DNA of 27,456 bases, from assembly GCA_013153655.1 (NCBI GenBank), contig JAADEB010000160.1, forward strand, positions 1-27,456, read 5' to 3'. Under the pieces are notes generated by a model. It was given only the letters and a program-made list of their open reading frames with translations. It made no database searches and was not told the DNA's origin. Each line of letters opens with the position of its first letter. The first letter of the stretch is position 1. Source of the DNA: Chlorobiota bacterium. GTDB taxonomy: Bacteria > Bacteroidota > Bacteroidia > Flavobacteriales > Flavobacteriaceae. Below are positions 20,164-27,456 of this stretch, in pieces. Both the position numbers and the translations under genes were made by a program.

Positions 20164-21459
20164 TTAGAAATATCTTATCAAATTGAATCCCAAAATGAAT
20201 CCGTCCTTATCATAATGGAAAGTGGGCACGGTGTAGAGATTTTGAGCCAGAAAACGGTCGGAATTGGTCACCGTAATTTGGAAAACATGATTACCCGAAC
20301 TGGCCACTTCGTAGGCCATGGATACGGGGAAATTTTTCGGTTGGTTGTTGGGCATGATTTCCAGGCTTACGGCCTGGCTGAAACCTATCCGGTAGCGCAA
20401 GGCCAAGGGAAGAGCAAAAACGTAGTTTTTGAACCGCGGTTTGGCGGAATAGGGCATCAGATTGCGCCATACCAATTGGAAGGTAAGCTGGGCGGAAAAC
20501 CGGTCGCCGAACCGGCGCGACATGATCAATTCGTTGTCATAGGAAAGACGGTGGTAGAATTTATATTCGAAGAGCGTACCGTTGGCAAAGGTGGCATTTT
20601 CGGAATATACGGGCGGTTTTTCGGTGGTGACGGCCACATTTTCGTATATGGCCACCGAAACGGGTATACGGTCGTCGGCGGTTTGGCGCAGAATAAGGTA
20701 TTTGAATCCCATATCGTAGAATTTTCCGTAGCGCGTACGGCCTATTTCAAACATCAGACGGTCGTTGTAAGGGATCTCGAAAGCAAATCGCATATTGGCC
20801 GCCAGGTCCAAACCCATAAAATTGGTTACGAAACCTTCGTCGAATTTAGTGGTACCGAAGCGGTGTTGGATATTCAGACCGAAACCTTTGGGGTGCATGA
20901 TGTGCGTGGTCTTGGCATTGATGAGGACGGTAAACGGAAAAGCATCCACATAGGATGCGGATGCTTTTTCCTGCCGCCGTGCGGCCTTTGAAGTATTTGT
21001 GTTTTGTTTCTTTTTCTTTTCCTTTTCTCCTGCGGATTGCGCCTTGTCCTTCACGGCACCGGAAGATTTATCTCCCAAACTGCGGATGTAATTGACCAAG
21101 GACCAGCGTTCCTCCTCCGTAAGCATATTTTTGTAGGAAGCCATCATGCCGCGTCCTTCCGAAATTTTCCAGAAAATGGCACCGTCGGATTGTTTTTGAA
21201 CGGCTTCGGAAGTAAGGTCGGTGGGTTTGGGATTAAGCGATTGCATGGAAGGCACATCGCCTTTGCCGGTAGCTCCGTGACAAGCGGCACACAGAGAACG
21301 ATAAATCTTTTCACCCTTTTTGACGGATGCTTCATCTCCGGCCAAGGGGTTTTGCAAGGCGTCGGCTTCGGGAGGTGCTTGCCACGCGGTTTGGGCGGAA
21401 AGCGTCCATAATCCCGCATATCCAGCCAACAGCGTTAAAACGGCCAAATATTTCTTCAT
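20164..21459 (-). CDS. Cytochrome c domain fused to a DUF5777-type beta-barrel
   Basis: A 431-aa exported protein in three parts. A signal peptide (residues 1-22) is followed by a cytochrome c domain with haem site CAACH at 57-61 in KKGEKIYRSLCAACHGATGKGD and a distal Met in GRGMMASYKN (105/106). A linker very rich in Lys, Ala, Ser and Gln spans about 131-168. Residues 170-431 form a strand-rich barrel ending in LIRYF, resembling the DUF5777 family from Bacteroidota. The start is ATG 21459; an upstream TTG gives a non-signal extension. Such a fusion places a haem on an outer-membrane barrel, which could serve electron transfer or metal handling at the outer membrane; this is inference. It leads the cytochrome and Spy-like genes. 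Confidence 0.78.
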   Translation of the reverse strand: MKKYLAVLTLLAGYAGLWTLSAQTAWQAPPEADALQNPLAGDEASVKKGEKIYRSLCAACHGATGKGDVPSMQSLNPKPTDLTSEAVQKQSDGAIFWKISEGRGMMASYKNMLTEEERWSLVNYIRSLGDKSSGAVKDKAQSAGEKEKKKKQNTNTSKAARRQEKASASYVDAFPFTVLINAKTTHIMHPKGFGLNIQHRFGTTKFDEGFVTNFMGLDLAANMRFAFEIPYNDRLMFEIGRTRYGKFYDMGFKYLILRQTADDRIPVSVAIYENVAVTTEKPPVYSENATFANGTLFEYKFYHRLSYDNELIMSRRFGDRFSAQLTFQLVWRNLMPYSAKPRFKNYVFALPLALRYRIGFSQAVSLEIMPNNQPKNFPVSMAYEVASSGNHVFQITVTNSDRFLAQNLYTVPTFHYDKDGFILGFNLIRYF

Positions 21460-21508
21460 ATCGATTCGATTTAACCGATGCAATATAGGAAATAAATGTT
21501 ACACAGTC

Positions 21509-22111
21509 TTACTGACCGCCGCATCGTTCATTGGACGAGTTAACGATTTCATCCAATTCCTGTTGGCTGATATATTGGGCAGTATAGGTTACACCCACCG
21601 CTTGCAATTCTCGATAAAAGTTACGCATATGATTACGCGATCCACAAGTAAGGCGAGCATAAACATCCAATAAATCTTGCTTGTCGGTATGCGATTCGAA
21701 GGTTGTGATATCGTGAATGTCCAAATCCTCAATGGTGGCTCCTACCCATAAAGCATCGGTTTGGGAACTGTCCACAATGGCCGTCAGGTCGTTATAAAGC
21801 GTTTGCAATTCGGCATGGGAAAATTCACCTCGGTTGGGACTGGCGGGATCTTCGAGACCGTATTTGGTCAACAAAGCCAATACCTGATCCATATGGCGTT
21901 GTTCGCTACCGGCAATATTGGAAAAAATTTGCAATCCATATTGGTCGTAAGCATAGAGATATACGTCACGTGCCAATTTTTCCTCTTCGCGAAGGAAGAG
22001 CAAATCATTCTTCTCCTGATCCGTCAGGCTGACGGTTTCGGGCTCGGGGCCGTTGGTACGGCAAGCGTACATCATGCTTACCAGGCCGAATAAAAACAAC
22101 ATCTTTTTCAT
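21509..22111 (-). CDS. DUF2202 ferritin-like lipoprotein
   Basis: A 200-aa lipoprotein (lipobox MYAC, Cys17) with the DUF2202 ferritin-like fold: REEEKLARDVY near residues 41-51 gives the first Glu ligands, SEQRHMDQV near 69-77 supplies the E-x-x-H pair (Glu70, His73), and a later helix carries the hallmark CGSRNHMRNFY. The di-iron-type residues suggest iron or another metal, but no DUF2202 activity is established to my knowledge. Start is ATG 22111; a TTG two codons upstream is unlikely. It lies 49 bp before the cytochrome/barrel fusion and probably shares its transcript, consistent with a metal-linked envelope redox function. Confidence 0.85.
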   Translation of the reverse strand: MKKMLFLFGLVSMMYACRTNGPEPETVSLTDQEKNDLLFLREEEKLARDVYLYAYDQYGLQIFSNIAGSEQRHMDQVLALLTKYGLEDPASPNRGEFSHAELQTLYNDLTAIVDSSQTDALWVGATIEDLDIHDITTFESHTDKQDLLDVYARLTCGSRNHMRNFYRELQAVGVTYTAQYISQQELDEIVNSSNERCGGQ

Positions 22112-22223
22112 AAGCAATTATTTTTTATAGTTAAAAAATTTCAAACTTTTATCATCAATAATCATGCCAAAATTTGGAAACGATTAAAACAAAATTCATA
22201 TAATTACAAATTTAACATGAGTT

Positions 22224-23462
22224 TTATATTTTTATAACCTTCCATTGTAGTTTGGGGTTTCTCGTATCGGTATTTACCCATACCACCAACAATTTATGCG
22301 GATTAATCACCGCGATTACGGGATGGTCGTTTCTGGTTTCCGGGAGGCTGATCAGGCGGGGATGCATTTGTCCGTCATCTGTAATGCGGTTAAGCATAAT
22401 ACCATAAAATCCTTTTCCGTCTTTTTCGTAATATTCTTCATAAACGGCATAATAATCGCGATTGGCTGCCACCATTTGCGGATGACGGCCTTCGGCAGAC
22501 ACGGCTTGACGGGGTTCGAAAGTAAGATTATTCTTCATTTTTTTCGTAAAAAACAAGCCGGGATTGTTTTGTGCGGCGGTAAACCAAATCACACCAAGGT
22601 GGTGACCGTTGTATGCCATGGAAGGTCCCGTATGCGGACATCCATATATATGCCAATTATCACGACTGATGGGAACGGGTTTGGTAAAGGTTCTACCCGT
22701 ATCCGGGCTTTCCAAGTAATACATATCGCGAATTTCGGTGGTACCGTGTCCGTCGAAGCCGGGTTCGTCGGGTTCAATCAAGTTGCGGTATGCCAAACGT
22801 ATTTTCCCGGTAGCATCGGCGTACAAATCGGTACGGCAACATTCACAGGTGGAAAAAGCCACGGGTTTCCGATAGGAAAACCGGTAGGCGGAATCCGTAG
22901 CGGCAAAATAAAGGGTTTTTCCACGCCTCCGGCTCCGGCTGTCGAGCCATGAGAGTCCCATACGACCACCGGGAAGCAAAGCAATATCGTAAAAGGATTG
23001 ACTGGTGAAGGAAGTGTCATCCACCAAACGAATCTCTTCCGACCAGGTAAGACCTCTGTCCCGTGAGATGGTATAGAATATCAAACCACCGAAACGCGAT
23101 TTATCGCCGGGCATTTTTTTGCGGTAAACCGCCATAAGTGTTCCGTCGGGAAAAACACCCACTTTGGCCATACTTTCCACATGCAATTGTAATCCTTTGC
23201 TGACAGGTACCGTATGTATGGAATCGAATTGCAAGGTGGATCTGTCGAAGCGCGTCCATTTCAGCAAGTTGTTTTTCCGGTCGTGCTCATCCCTTTGGGT
23301 CCAACAAAGGATAATATCTTTTCCGTTGTCAAACAAATAAGGCGCCTCGGCATTCACATCGGCGGCCGTTAAATTATGTACTATCTGCCTTTGCTCGGAT
23401 GCATTCCGGCAAGCCTGAAATACTACAATCATACCGAGCCAAAAAAATATTTTTTTCATCAT
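22224..23462 (-). CDS. Sialidase-like beta-propeller lipoprotein with CxCC motif
   Basis: A lipoprotein of 412-413 aa (two adjacent ATG, 23462 or 23459) with lipobox FQAC (Cys17 when counted from the second ATG). Asp-box motifs typical of six-bladed sialidase propellers are present: SRDRGLTW near residues 132-139 and SPDTGRTF near 251-258. It also has the conserved segments CECCRTDL (Cys205, 207, 208) and YGCPHTGPSM (Cys274), a pattern I recognise from an uncharacterised sialidase-like family; automated names such as exo-alpha-sialidase are probably misleading. The cysteines could bind metal. It lies 94 bp downstream of the TonB-receptor gene, from which it is separated by an intrinsic terminator. 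Confidence 0.72.
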   Translation of the reverse strand: MMKKIFFWLGMIVVFQACRNASEQRQIVHNLTAADVNAEAPYLFDNGKDIILCWTQRDEHDRKNNLLKWTRFDRSTLQFDSIHTVPVSKGLQLHVESMAKVGVFPDGTLMAVYRKKMPGDKSRFGGLIFYTISRDRGLTWSEEIRLVDDTSFTSQSFYDIALLPGGRMGLSWLDSRSRRRGKTLYFAATDSAYRFSYRKPVAFSTCECCRTDLYADATGKIRLAYRNLIEPDEPGFDGHGTTEIRDMYYLESPDTGRTFTKPVPISRDNWHIYGCPHTGPSMAYNGHHLGVIWFTAAQNNPGLFFTKKMKNNLTFEPRQAVSAEGRHPQMVAANRDYYAVYEEYYEKDGKGFYGIMLNRITDDGQMHPRLISLPETRNDHPVIAVINPHKLLVVWVNTDTRNPKLQWKVIKI

Positions 23463-23471
23463 GACTTTTTT

Positions 23472-23538
23472 AAAAAAACCGGCTCCCGATATGCCGAATG
23501 ACACTCATTATCCTAATGGCGGGCATAAAGGGAACCGG
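23472..23538 (-). terminator. Branched terminator hairpin between the TonB receptor and the propeller gene
   Basis: On the minus strand, CCGGTTCCC (23538-23530) pairs with GGGAGCCGG (23487-23479) including one G-T pair, and ATGCC/GGCAT extend it inside. A seven-base T tract follows directly (A run 23472-23478 on the plus strand). The loop contains a further small palindrome (AATGA-CAC-TCATT). Confidence 0.82.
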
Positions 23539-23556
23539 CGGTTAGGGCACAGAAAA

Positions 23557-25836
23557 TCAATGAATCGTATATGAAACACCGAGATTAAAGGATCTTTTCT
23601 CTCCCGGACGGTATTGTTTGCGACCCCAAGACAAACTTGCCGAGGTAGCATACAACTCATCGGTCAGATTTAGCACATTGAGCCAAACTTTCCATTTATC
23701 GTTAAAGGTTTTGCCAAGGCGTAAATTATAGATCTGATATCCTTCGTATTTCTCCGTATTGGCTTCGTCCATATAATAAGGATCCACATGGAACATTTCC
23801 AAAATCACATAACTATTGTTCCAGAACGAAGGACGGTATCTGATTTGCGTATTGAAAACCAGCGGGGGCGCACCGGGCATTTCATTCCCGGAATAATCCT
23901 TTCCTTTGGGTTTGTAATCATCGAAATAATGTTGACTATATGCACCGTTCACACTAAAATCCCATTCGGGCGAAACAAAATAACGAATGCCGAATTCAAA
24001 ACCGCGATGGGTGGTTTGAGCGGCATTTTTATTTTCGCGTGAACCGTCGGGCAAGCGTACGGTGATAATTTCATTTTCGGCACGAAGATAATAATAGGCC
24101 AAATCAACCGATAATTTCTCATCGAAACTCAACCAAGCACCCGCTTCATAATTTTTATAATACACGGGATCCAAGCTCGGAACTTTTACTCCGCGATATA
24201 ATTCTCCCACCTCCGGAGGACGGAATCCTTTGCTGTAATTGGCATAAAAACTCAGGTGATCATCCGCTTTGAGCACCATACCCAGGCGAGGTGTAAAGGC
24301 CTTAAAAACATCTTTGGAATCGGGTGCACCGGAATAGGCCGAAGCATCCAAATGATTATCCAAATCATAGGCGATGTAATCATAGCGGAAGCCGCCCAGA
24401 AGCTTAAAGGCATCCGTTAATTTGTATTCGGCACTGGCAAAAGCCGCGCGGTTACAGATTTTCACATCGTAATCGGTGAGAAGCGAATCGGTTTCTTCAT
24501 AAGTGTCATAGATGCGATCATCGGTACGATGAACGCGAATATATTTGGCCCAGTAGGACGAAGGACTTCTGTCGACGGAAATACCACCGGTAGCTTTAAA
24601 CGGTCCGTTCTGATAATCGTCGGTTATGTTAAATCCTATGCTGTAAAAACTGTTTTCATTGATTTGGCCATGGGCAAGATGAGGATCGTGACGATCGTTT
24701 TTAATCCGGTAATGCGGATTCTGTCCCATTACATTATAACGCGCAAAAACAGTAGCTTTCAAATGATTATGTTCATTCCAATCGTAGTGCAGTCGGGAGT
24801 AATAACGCAATGCGGTAGCTTTGCGGTAAGTAAACCGGTATTGGGAAGTATAATCTTGGGAATAGAAGTAAGTACTATCCAGTCCCCCTGTCATATCGGT
24901 TTTATAATTAATGAAATTAAGCACTGATTTAACGGACATTTTATCATTAAGGCGATTGGTCATTTTGAAGAAAGCGGAAATTTTATCATAATCGGAATGT
25001 TCACGGTAACCGTTATGGCGTCCGCTATATTCCAAGGAACCCAACAAACCGGTAGATCCTCGGGTTCCGGAGGCCAAACCGCCAATTTTGCGAAAACCTA
25101 TATTGTTGATGACACCGTAAAATTTATATAAGGGTTCGACAGATGGGTCCTTGGTAATAAAATTGATAGCGCCGCCAATGGCATCACTTCCGTAGAGTGC
25201 GGAATAGGGACCACGGATTATTTCCACCTTTTTCAGTGCAGCATGGTTGATTTCAATCAAAGCATTATGGTTAAATAATCCCACGGTGCGGATGGGTAAT
25301 TCGTCTTCCAGATACAAATAAACACTCTTGTAACTAATAGGTTGGCGTATGGACATGGAATGCTGTTCGTTACCCAAATCCACCATCATCACGCCGGGAG
25401 CACGATTGAGCACTTCTTCCAATGAAACCGGATTGATTTCTTCCAATTCCGCAGCAGAAATTTGGCTGATAGACACGGGAACTTCCTTCCTTTTTTGCGG
25501 ACTTCCGGAAGCCGTTAATACCACTTGTTCCAATTGGTCCGCCTTCACTTTCATTTTGATTACTTTCGGCATTTGCGAGGCTTTATAAGTTTGGGTTTCA
25601 TATCCCAAAGAACTGATTACCACAACGGCATTAACCGGAATATTTTTCAACACAAAATGACCGTTTATATCCGAAGAAGTTCCTTTTGCGGGATTATCCT
25701 TCAAATAAATATTGGCTCCGGCAATAGCTTCACCGGTTTCGGCATCCATGATACGTCCTTCCACATCTATGGTTTGAGCATGCAGAAAATATGAGGTTAA
25801 ACTCAGCAGCATGAAAAGAAAAAATTTATGTTTCAT
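23557..25836 (-). CDS. TonB-dependent outer-membrane receptor
   Basis: A 759-aa receptor that imports a substrate, using inner-membrane TonB energy. Domains in order: signal peptide (1-20, cleavage at LHAQ), carboxypeptidase-regulatory-like domain (about 22-105, EGRIMDAETGEAIAGANIYL), a linker EQVVLTAS that may act as the TonB box (103-110), plug domain (about 118-230, with EVLNRAPGVMMV, VEIIRGPYSALYGSDAIGG), then a barrel of 22 strands ending NLGVSYTIH. Substrate is not evident; several His-rich stretches (DRHDPHLAHGQ near the middle) could suit a metal complex. The C-terminal pattern WGRKQYRPGEKRSFNL resembles iron-complex or cobalamin-type receptors. It is upstream of a CxCC propeller lipoprotein and downstream of an FN3-like lipoprotein. 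Confidence 0.93.
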   Translation of the reverse strand: MKHKFFLFMLLSLTSYFLHAQTIDVEGRIMDAETGEAIAGANIYLKDNPAKGTSSDINGHFVLKNIPVNAVVVISSLGYETQTYKASQMPKVIKMKVKADQLEQVVLTASGSPQKRKEVPVSISQISAAELEEINPVSLEEVLNRAPGVMMVDLGNEQHSMSIRQPISYKSVYLYLEDELPIRTVGLFNHNALIEINHAALKKVEIIRGPYSALYGSDAIGGAINFITKDPSVEPLYKFYGVINNIGFRKIGGLASGTRGSTGLLGSLEYSGRHNGYREHSDYDKISAFFKMTNRLNDKMSVKSVLNFINYKTDMTGGLDSTYFYSQDYTSQYRFTYRKATALRYYSRLHYDWNEHNHLKATVFARYNVMGQNPHYRIKNDRHDPHLAHGQINENSFYSIGFNITDDYQNGPFKATGGISVDRSPSSYWAKYIRVHRTDDRIYDTYEETDSLLTDYDVKICNRAAFASAEYKLTDAFKLLGGFRYDYIAYDLDNHLDASAYSGAPDSKDVFKAFTPRLGMVLKADDHLSFYANYSKGFRPPEVGELYRGVKVPSLDPVYYKNYEAGAWLSFDEKLSVDLAYYYLRAENEIITVRLPDGSRENKNAAQTTHRGFEFGIRYFVSPEWDFSVNGAYSQHYFDDYKPKGKDYSGNEMPGAPPLVFNTQIRYRPSFWNNSYVILEMFHVDPYYMDEANTEKYEGYQIYNLRLGKTFNDKWKVWLNVLNLTDELYATSASLSWGRKQYRPGEKRSFNLGVSYTIH

Positions 25837-25919
25837 ATTATGTTTTCTTTTTACGATTGATTATATCTATCCTTGTTTAAATTGATTATAAATAATATTT
25901 TTGTAAACCAAAACCCCGT

Positions 25920-25938
25920 GCGGACAGTTATTCCGTCC
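25920..25938. repeat. Small hairpin in the TonB-receptor leader
   Basis: CGGAC and GTCCG close a 9-base loop about 85 bp upstream of the receptor start. It lies next to the larger hairpin at 25955-26004, and the two may form one structured leader. Confidence 0.45.
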
Positions 25939-25954
25939 GTTCGGAGGAAAGGAG

Positions 25955-26009
25955 GCCATACTTCCGGGTTAGCTTTGTTGGCCGCATCGCCCCCGGAGTA
26001 TGGCTTTTT
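25955..26009. repeat. Strong hairpin in the TonB-receptor upstream region
   Basis: GCCATACTTCCGGG (25955-25968) pairs with CCCCGGAGTATGGC (25991-26004) with one bulged base, around a 22-base loop. On the plus strand it is followed by TTTTT, so it looks like an intrinsic terminator pointing away from the minus-strand genes (antisense). On the minus strand it would be a leader structure 120 nt before the receptor start. Confidence 0.65.
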
Positions 26010-26042
26010 CCTTGAATTATGCTACACAAGCATTTTACCGGT

Positions 26043-26774
26043 TTAATAGGTGAATTTTATTTTGTTACATGAACTGGTTTGAAAATCATGGCTTTTGCCG
26101 GAAACTTCCTTACCTTCTTCCACTTTTTTGGCCGCTACCACAATGTAATATTCGGTACCGGATTGAAGATCGGACACGGGGCGAAGCCATCCCTGTCCAC
26201 CGTCCAAATGAATGGTATAGGAAGTGCGGTCGGTGGGAAGTTGGGCCATTTTGAATAACGGCTTGGTACCGGCAATATCCAATTCGGTAAGTTTCACACA
26301 ATAGAGGTCGGCTCCGGGAACCGCCGCCCAGCTGACGGTAATCTCACCGGTATCCCTGCTAAAACTTTGGATGAAAGGAATACCGATTTCCACATTTTCC
26401 AACACGTCGGTTACTTCTTTCACATAACCGTCGTCGAATTTGAGTTTAAAGGTATAAGTGCCGGCAAAATCAAAAACATTCTTCATTTCACCTTTACCCG
26501 TCAAAATACCGGGGCCGGCCCAAAATTCTTTGAGCGTATAAACGGTACCGTCGGGAGCGGTAACCGTACTCTCATCCCCTACGATTCCTTCACCACCGGC
26601 GAAGAAAATAGGCAAATATTTTACATTACCCATCATACTCATTTTTTTGAGAATGACATCTCCATAGGCATCATCGTGGGTATTCACGATGGGATCGTCC
26701 TTTTTACATCCGGTCAGGCTAAGAATGCCTGCCAGAACGAATAAAATCGAAAATTTTTGAATTTGTTTTTTCAT
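26043..26774 (-). CDS. Lipoprotein with FN3-like domain
   Basis: A 243-aa lipoprotein with lipobox LTGC (Cys23) followed by the linker KKDDP typical of Bacteroidota surface-exposed or periplasmic lipoproteins. The middle region (about 60-130) looks like a beta-sandwich of PKD type, with APDGTVYTLKEF and FDFAGTYTFKLKFDDG. The C-terminal region (about 135-225) resembles a fibronectin type III domain: GEITVSWAAVPGADLYCVKL, TSYTIHL and SGTEYYIVVAAKK. No catalytic residues are evident. It sits between two TonB-dependent receptors, so it may bind or present the receptor substrate; this is inference. Confidence 0.72.
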   Translation of the reverse strand: MKKQIQKFSILFVLAGILSLTGCKKDDPIVNTHDDAYGDVILKKMSMMGNVKYLPIFFAGGEGIVGDESTVTAPDGTVYTLKEFWAGPGILTGKGEMKNVFDFAGTYTFKLKFDDGYVKEVTDVLENVEIGIPFIQSFSRDTGEITVSWAAVPGADLYCVKLTELDIAGTKPLFKMAQLPTDRTSYTIHLDGGQGWLRPVSDLQSGTEYYIVVAAKKVEEGKEVSGKSHDFQTSSCNKIKFTY

Positions 26775-26834
26775 AACTATTGGTTTTTAAATTTAATTTC
26801 AAAAGAAAGAATGATTATATATTTTCATTTTAAA

Positions 26835-26907
26835 GGCTTGCCGCCGCTGCGGAAGGCGCCTCTCCGCAACGGCCCGGCCAATCACTTTCCATTGCATTAG
26901 GCAAGCC
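26835..26907. repeat. Branched GC-rich structure upstream of the FN3-like lipoprotein
   Basis: Outer arms GGCTTGCC (26835-26842) and GGCAAGCC (26900-26907) are perfect complements. Inside, CCGCTGCGG (26844-26852) pairs with CCGCAACGG (26864-26872) with one wobble pair, and CAAT/ATTG (near 26878-26893) can form a third small arm. The sequence lies 60 nt upstream of the lipoprotein start and 67 nt after the stop of the upstream receptor. It does not match a riboswitch consensus I know. Confidence 0.6.
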
Positions 26908-26973
26908 CCATGGAAACCATAAACCCACATTTACGGAAAAGGCTGACAAGGTCGGATTCATGGATTTCATGTA

Positions 26974-27456
26974 TTAAAACTTGTATTTAATGTAAAAACT
27001 AAAACTTCGTCCCGGCTCGTAGATTCTACGACCATTCAGATCATCGGCATTTTTGAAGGCAAAATTCAAGTGATTATAGTAAGTGGCATTAAACATATTG
27101 AGCATGGCGGCCCCCAAGCTCCAATGTTCGTTGGGAATCCAACCGGCACGTAAATCCCATTTTACGTGTCCCGGGGTGGCGGTTTCACCGAAGCTGGGTG
27201 CATAATGTTTTTGCTTGGCCACCATTTCGCTACGTAAGCTGGCCCAATAGGTATTCTTATTGTATTTAAGCTCCAAATGTGCCATGGGTGGCGCCACTTG
27301 GGCCAAAGGCTCATCAAGACTCAGGTTCCAAGCATAGATATACGAACCGTCGGCACGAAACGAAAATTCGGGTGTCAGTATCACCCCCAACATCAGGTCA
27401 AAACCATATTGGTAAGCATCGACATTGCGGAACTGTTTGGGCGCCTTGGGTGCTCC
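26974..27456 (-). CDS. TonB-dependent receptor, C-terminal part (runs off the right edge)
   Basis: The frame stays open to the last base of the window, so the 5' part lies beyond it; at least 160 codons are present. The tail GAAMLNMFNATYYNHLNFAFKN followed by GRRIYEPGRSFSFYIKYKF is the classical last two or three strands of a TonB-dependent receptor, ending in Phe. The 'YYNHLN...GRRIYEPGRSF' ending resembles copper-type receptors (OprC/NosA-like), but with only the C terminus this is a weak hint. It is the first visible gene of the minus-strand receptor/lipoprotein cluster. Confidence 0.85.
   Translation of the reverse strand, partial: GAPKAPKQFRNVDAYQYGFDLMLGVILTPEFSFRADGSYIYAWNLSLDEPLAQVAPPMAHLELKYNKNTYWASLRSEMVAKQKHYAPSFGETATPGHVKWDLRAGWIPNEHWSLGAAMLNMFNATYYNHLNFAFKNADDLNGRRIYEPGRSFSFYIKYKF

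Noticed and set aside
22224..23462. Functional exo-alpha-sialidase
   Set aside because: Asp-boxes show the fold only; the Cys motifs and the neighbourhood point elsewhere, and no sialic acid genes are nearby.
26835..26907. Cobalamin riboswitch upstream of the receptor cluster
   Set aside because: Neither the B12 box nor the conserved core words are present on either strand; only generic stems are visible.

Overview
The window most likely comes from a Bacteroidota chromosome, probably class Flavobacteriia. The evidence is: several starts preceded by the Bacteroidota -7 promoter word TAnnTTTG with little sign of Shine-Dalgarno sites; many lipoproteins and outer-membrane barrels (TonB-dependent receptors, DUF5723, DUF3570, DUF5777, PagL-like); an XrtF-type exosortase; and an AccD without its four zinc-ligand cysteines, as I remember it for flavobacterial AccD. 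I see no rRNA, tRNA, CRISPR array, phage gene or transposase.

Layout. (1) 121-3610, plus strand: a housekeeping operon pepD-rpe-rarA. (2) 3595-5572, minus: a lipoprotein and a DUF5723 barrel; the barrel overlaps the rarA end tail to tail by 16 bp. (3) 5612-6145, plus: a small exosortase (XrtF type). Directly behind its stop codon is a 350-bp element with 22-bp terminal inverted repeats and 12-bp flanking direct repeats, followed by simple repeats. (4) 6921-9219, minus: LysE-type exporter, alpha/beta hydrolase and TrmB. (5) 9298-11576, minus: an envelope operon of a TonB-C-like lipoprotein, a PagL-like lipid A deacylase and a GIN-domain lipoprotein. (6) 12004-13092, plus: an M42 aminopeptidase bracketed by two intergenic mosaics of 7- and 8-bp period repeats. 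(7) 13532-16657, minus: the cassette thioredoxin, ApbE flavin transferase, DUF4266 (lipoprotein ending GGGCGCN) and DUF3570 (barrel). (8) 17016-18967, plus: fbaA-accD with an intrinsic terminator. (9) 19065-27456, minus: an envelope redox/metal region holding a Spy-like basic protein, a cytochrome c lipoprotein, a cytochrome c/DUF5777 barrel fusion, a DUF2202 ferritin-like lipoprotein, a CxCC beta-propeller lipoprotein, a TonB-dependent receptor, an FN3-like lipoprotein and the C-terminal part of a second TonB-dependent receptor cut by the window edge.

How they fit together. Regions 1 and 8 are central metabolism and genome maintenance. The two accessory blocks of most interest are region 7, where a periplasmic thioredoxin and a flavin transferase are translationally coupled and sit beside two proteins of unknown function, and region 9, where uptake receptors, haem proteins, a di-iron-type ferritin-like protein and a Cys-containing propeller suggest metal uptake or envelope electron transfer. 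Neither function is proven by sequence alone. The most distinctive non-coding features are the candidate mobile element behind xrtF and the 7/8-bp period repeat mosaics that occur only in three intergenic gaps.
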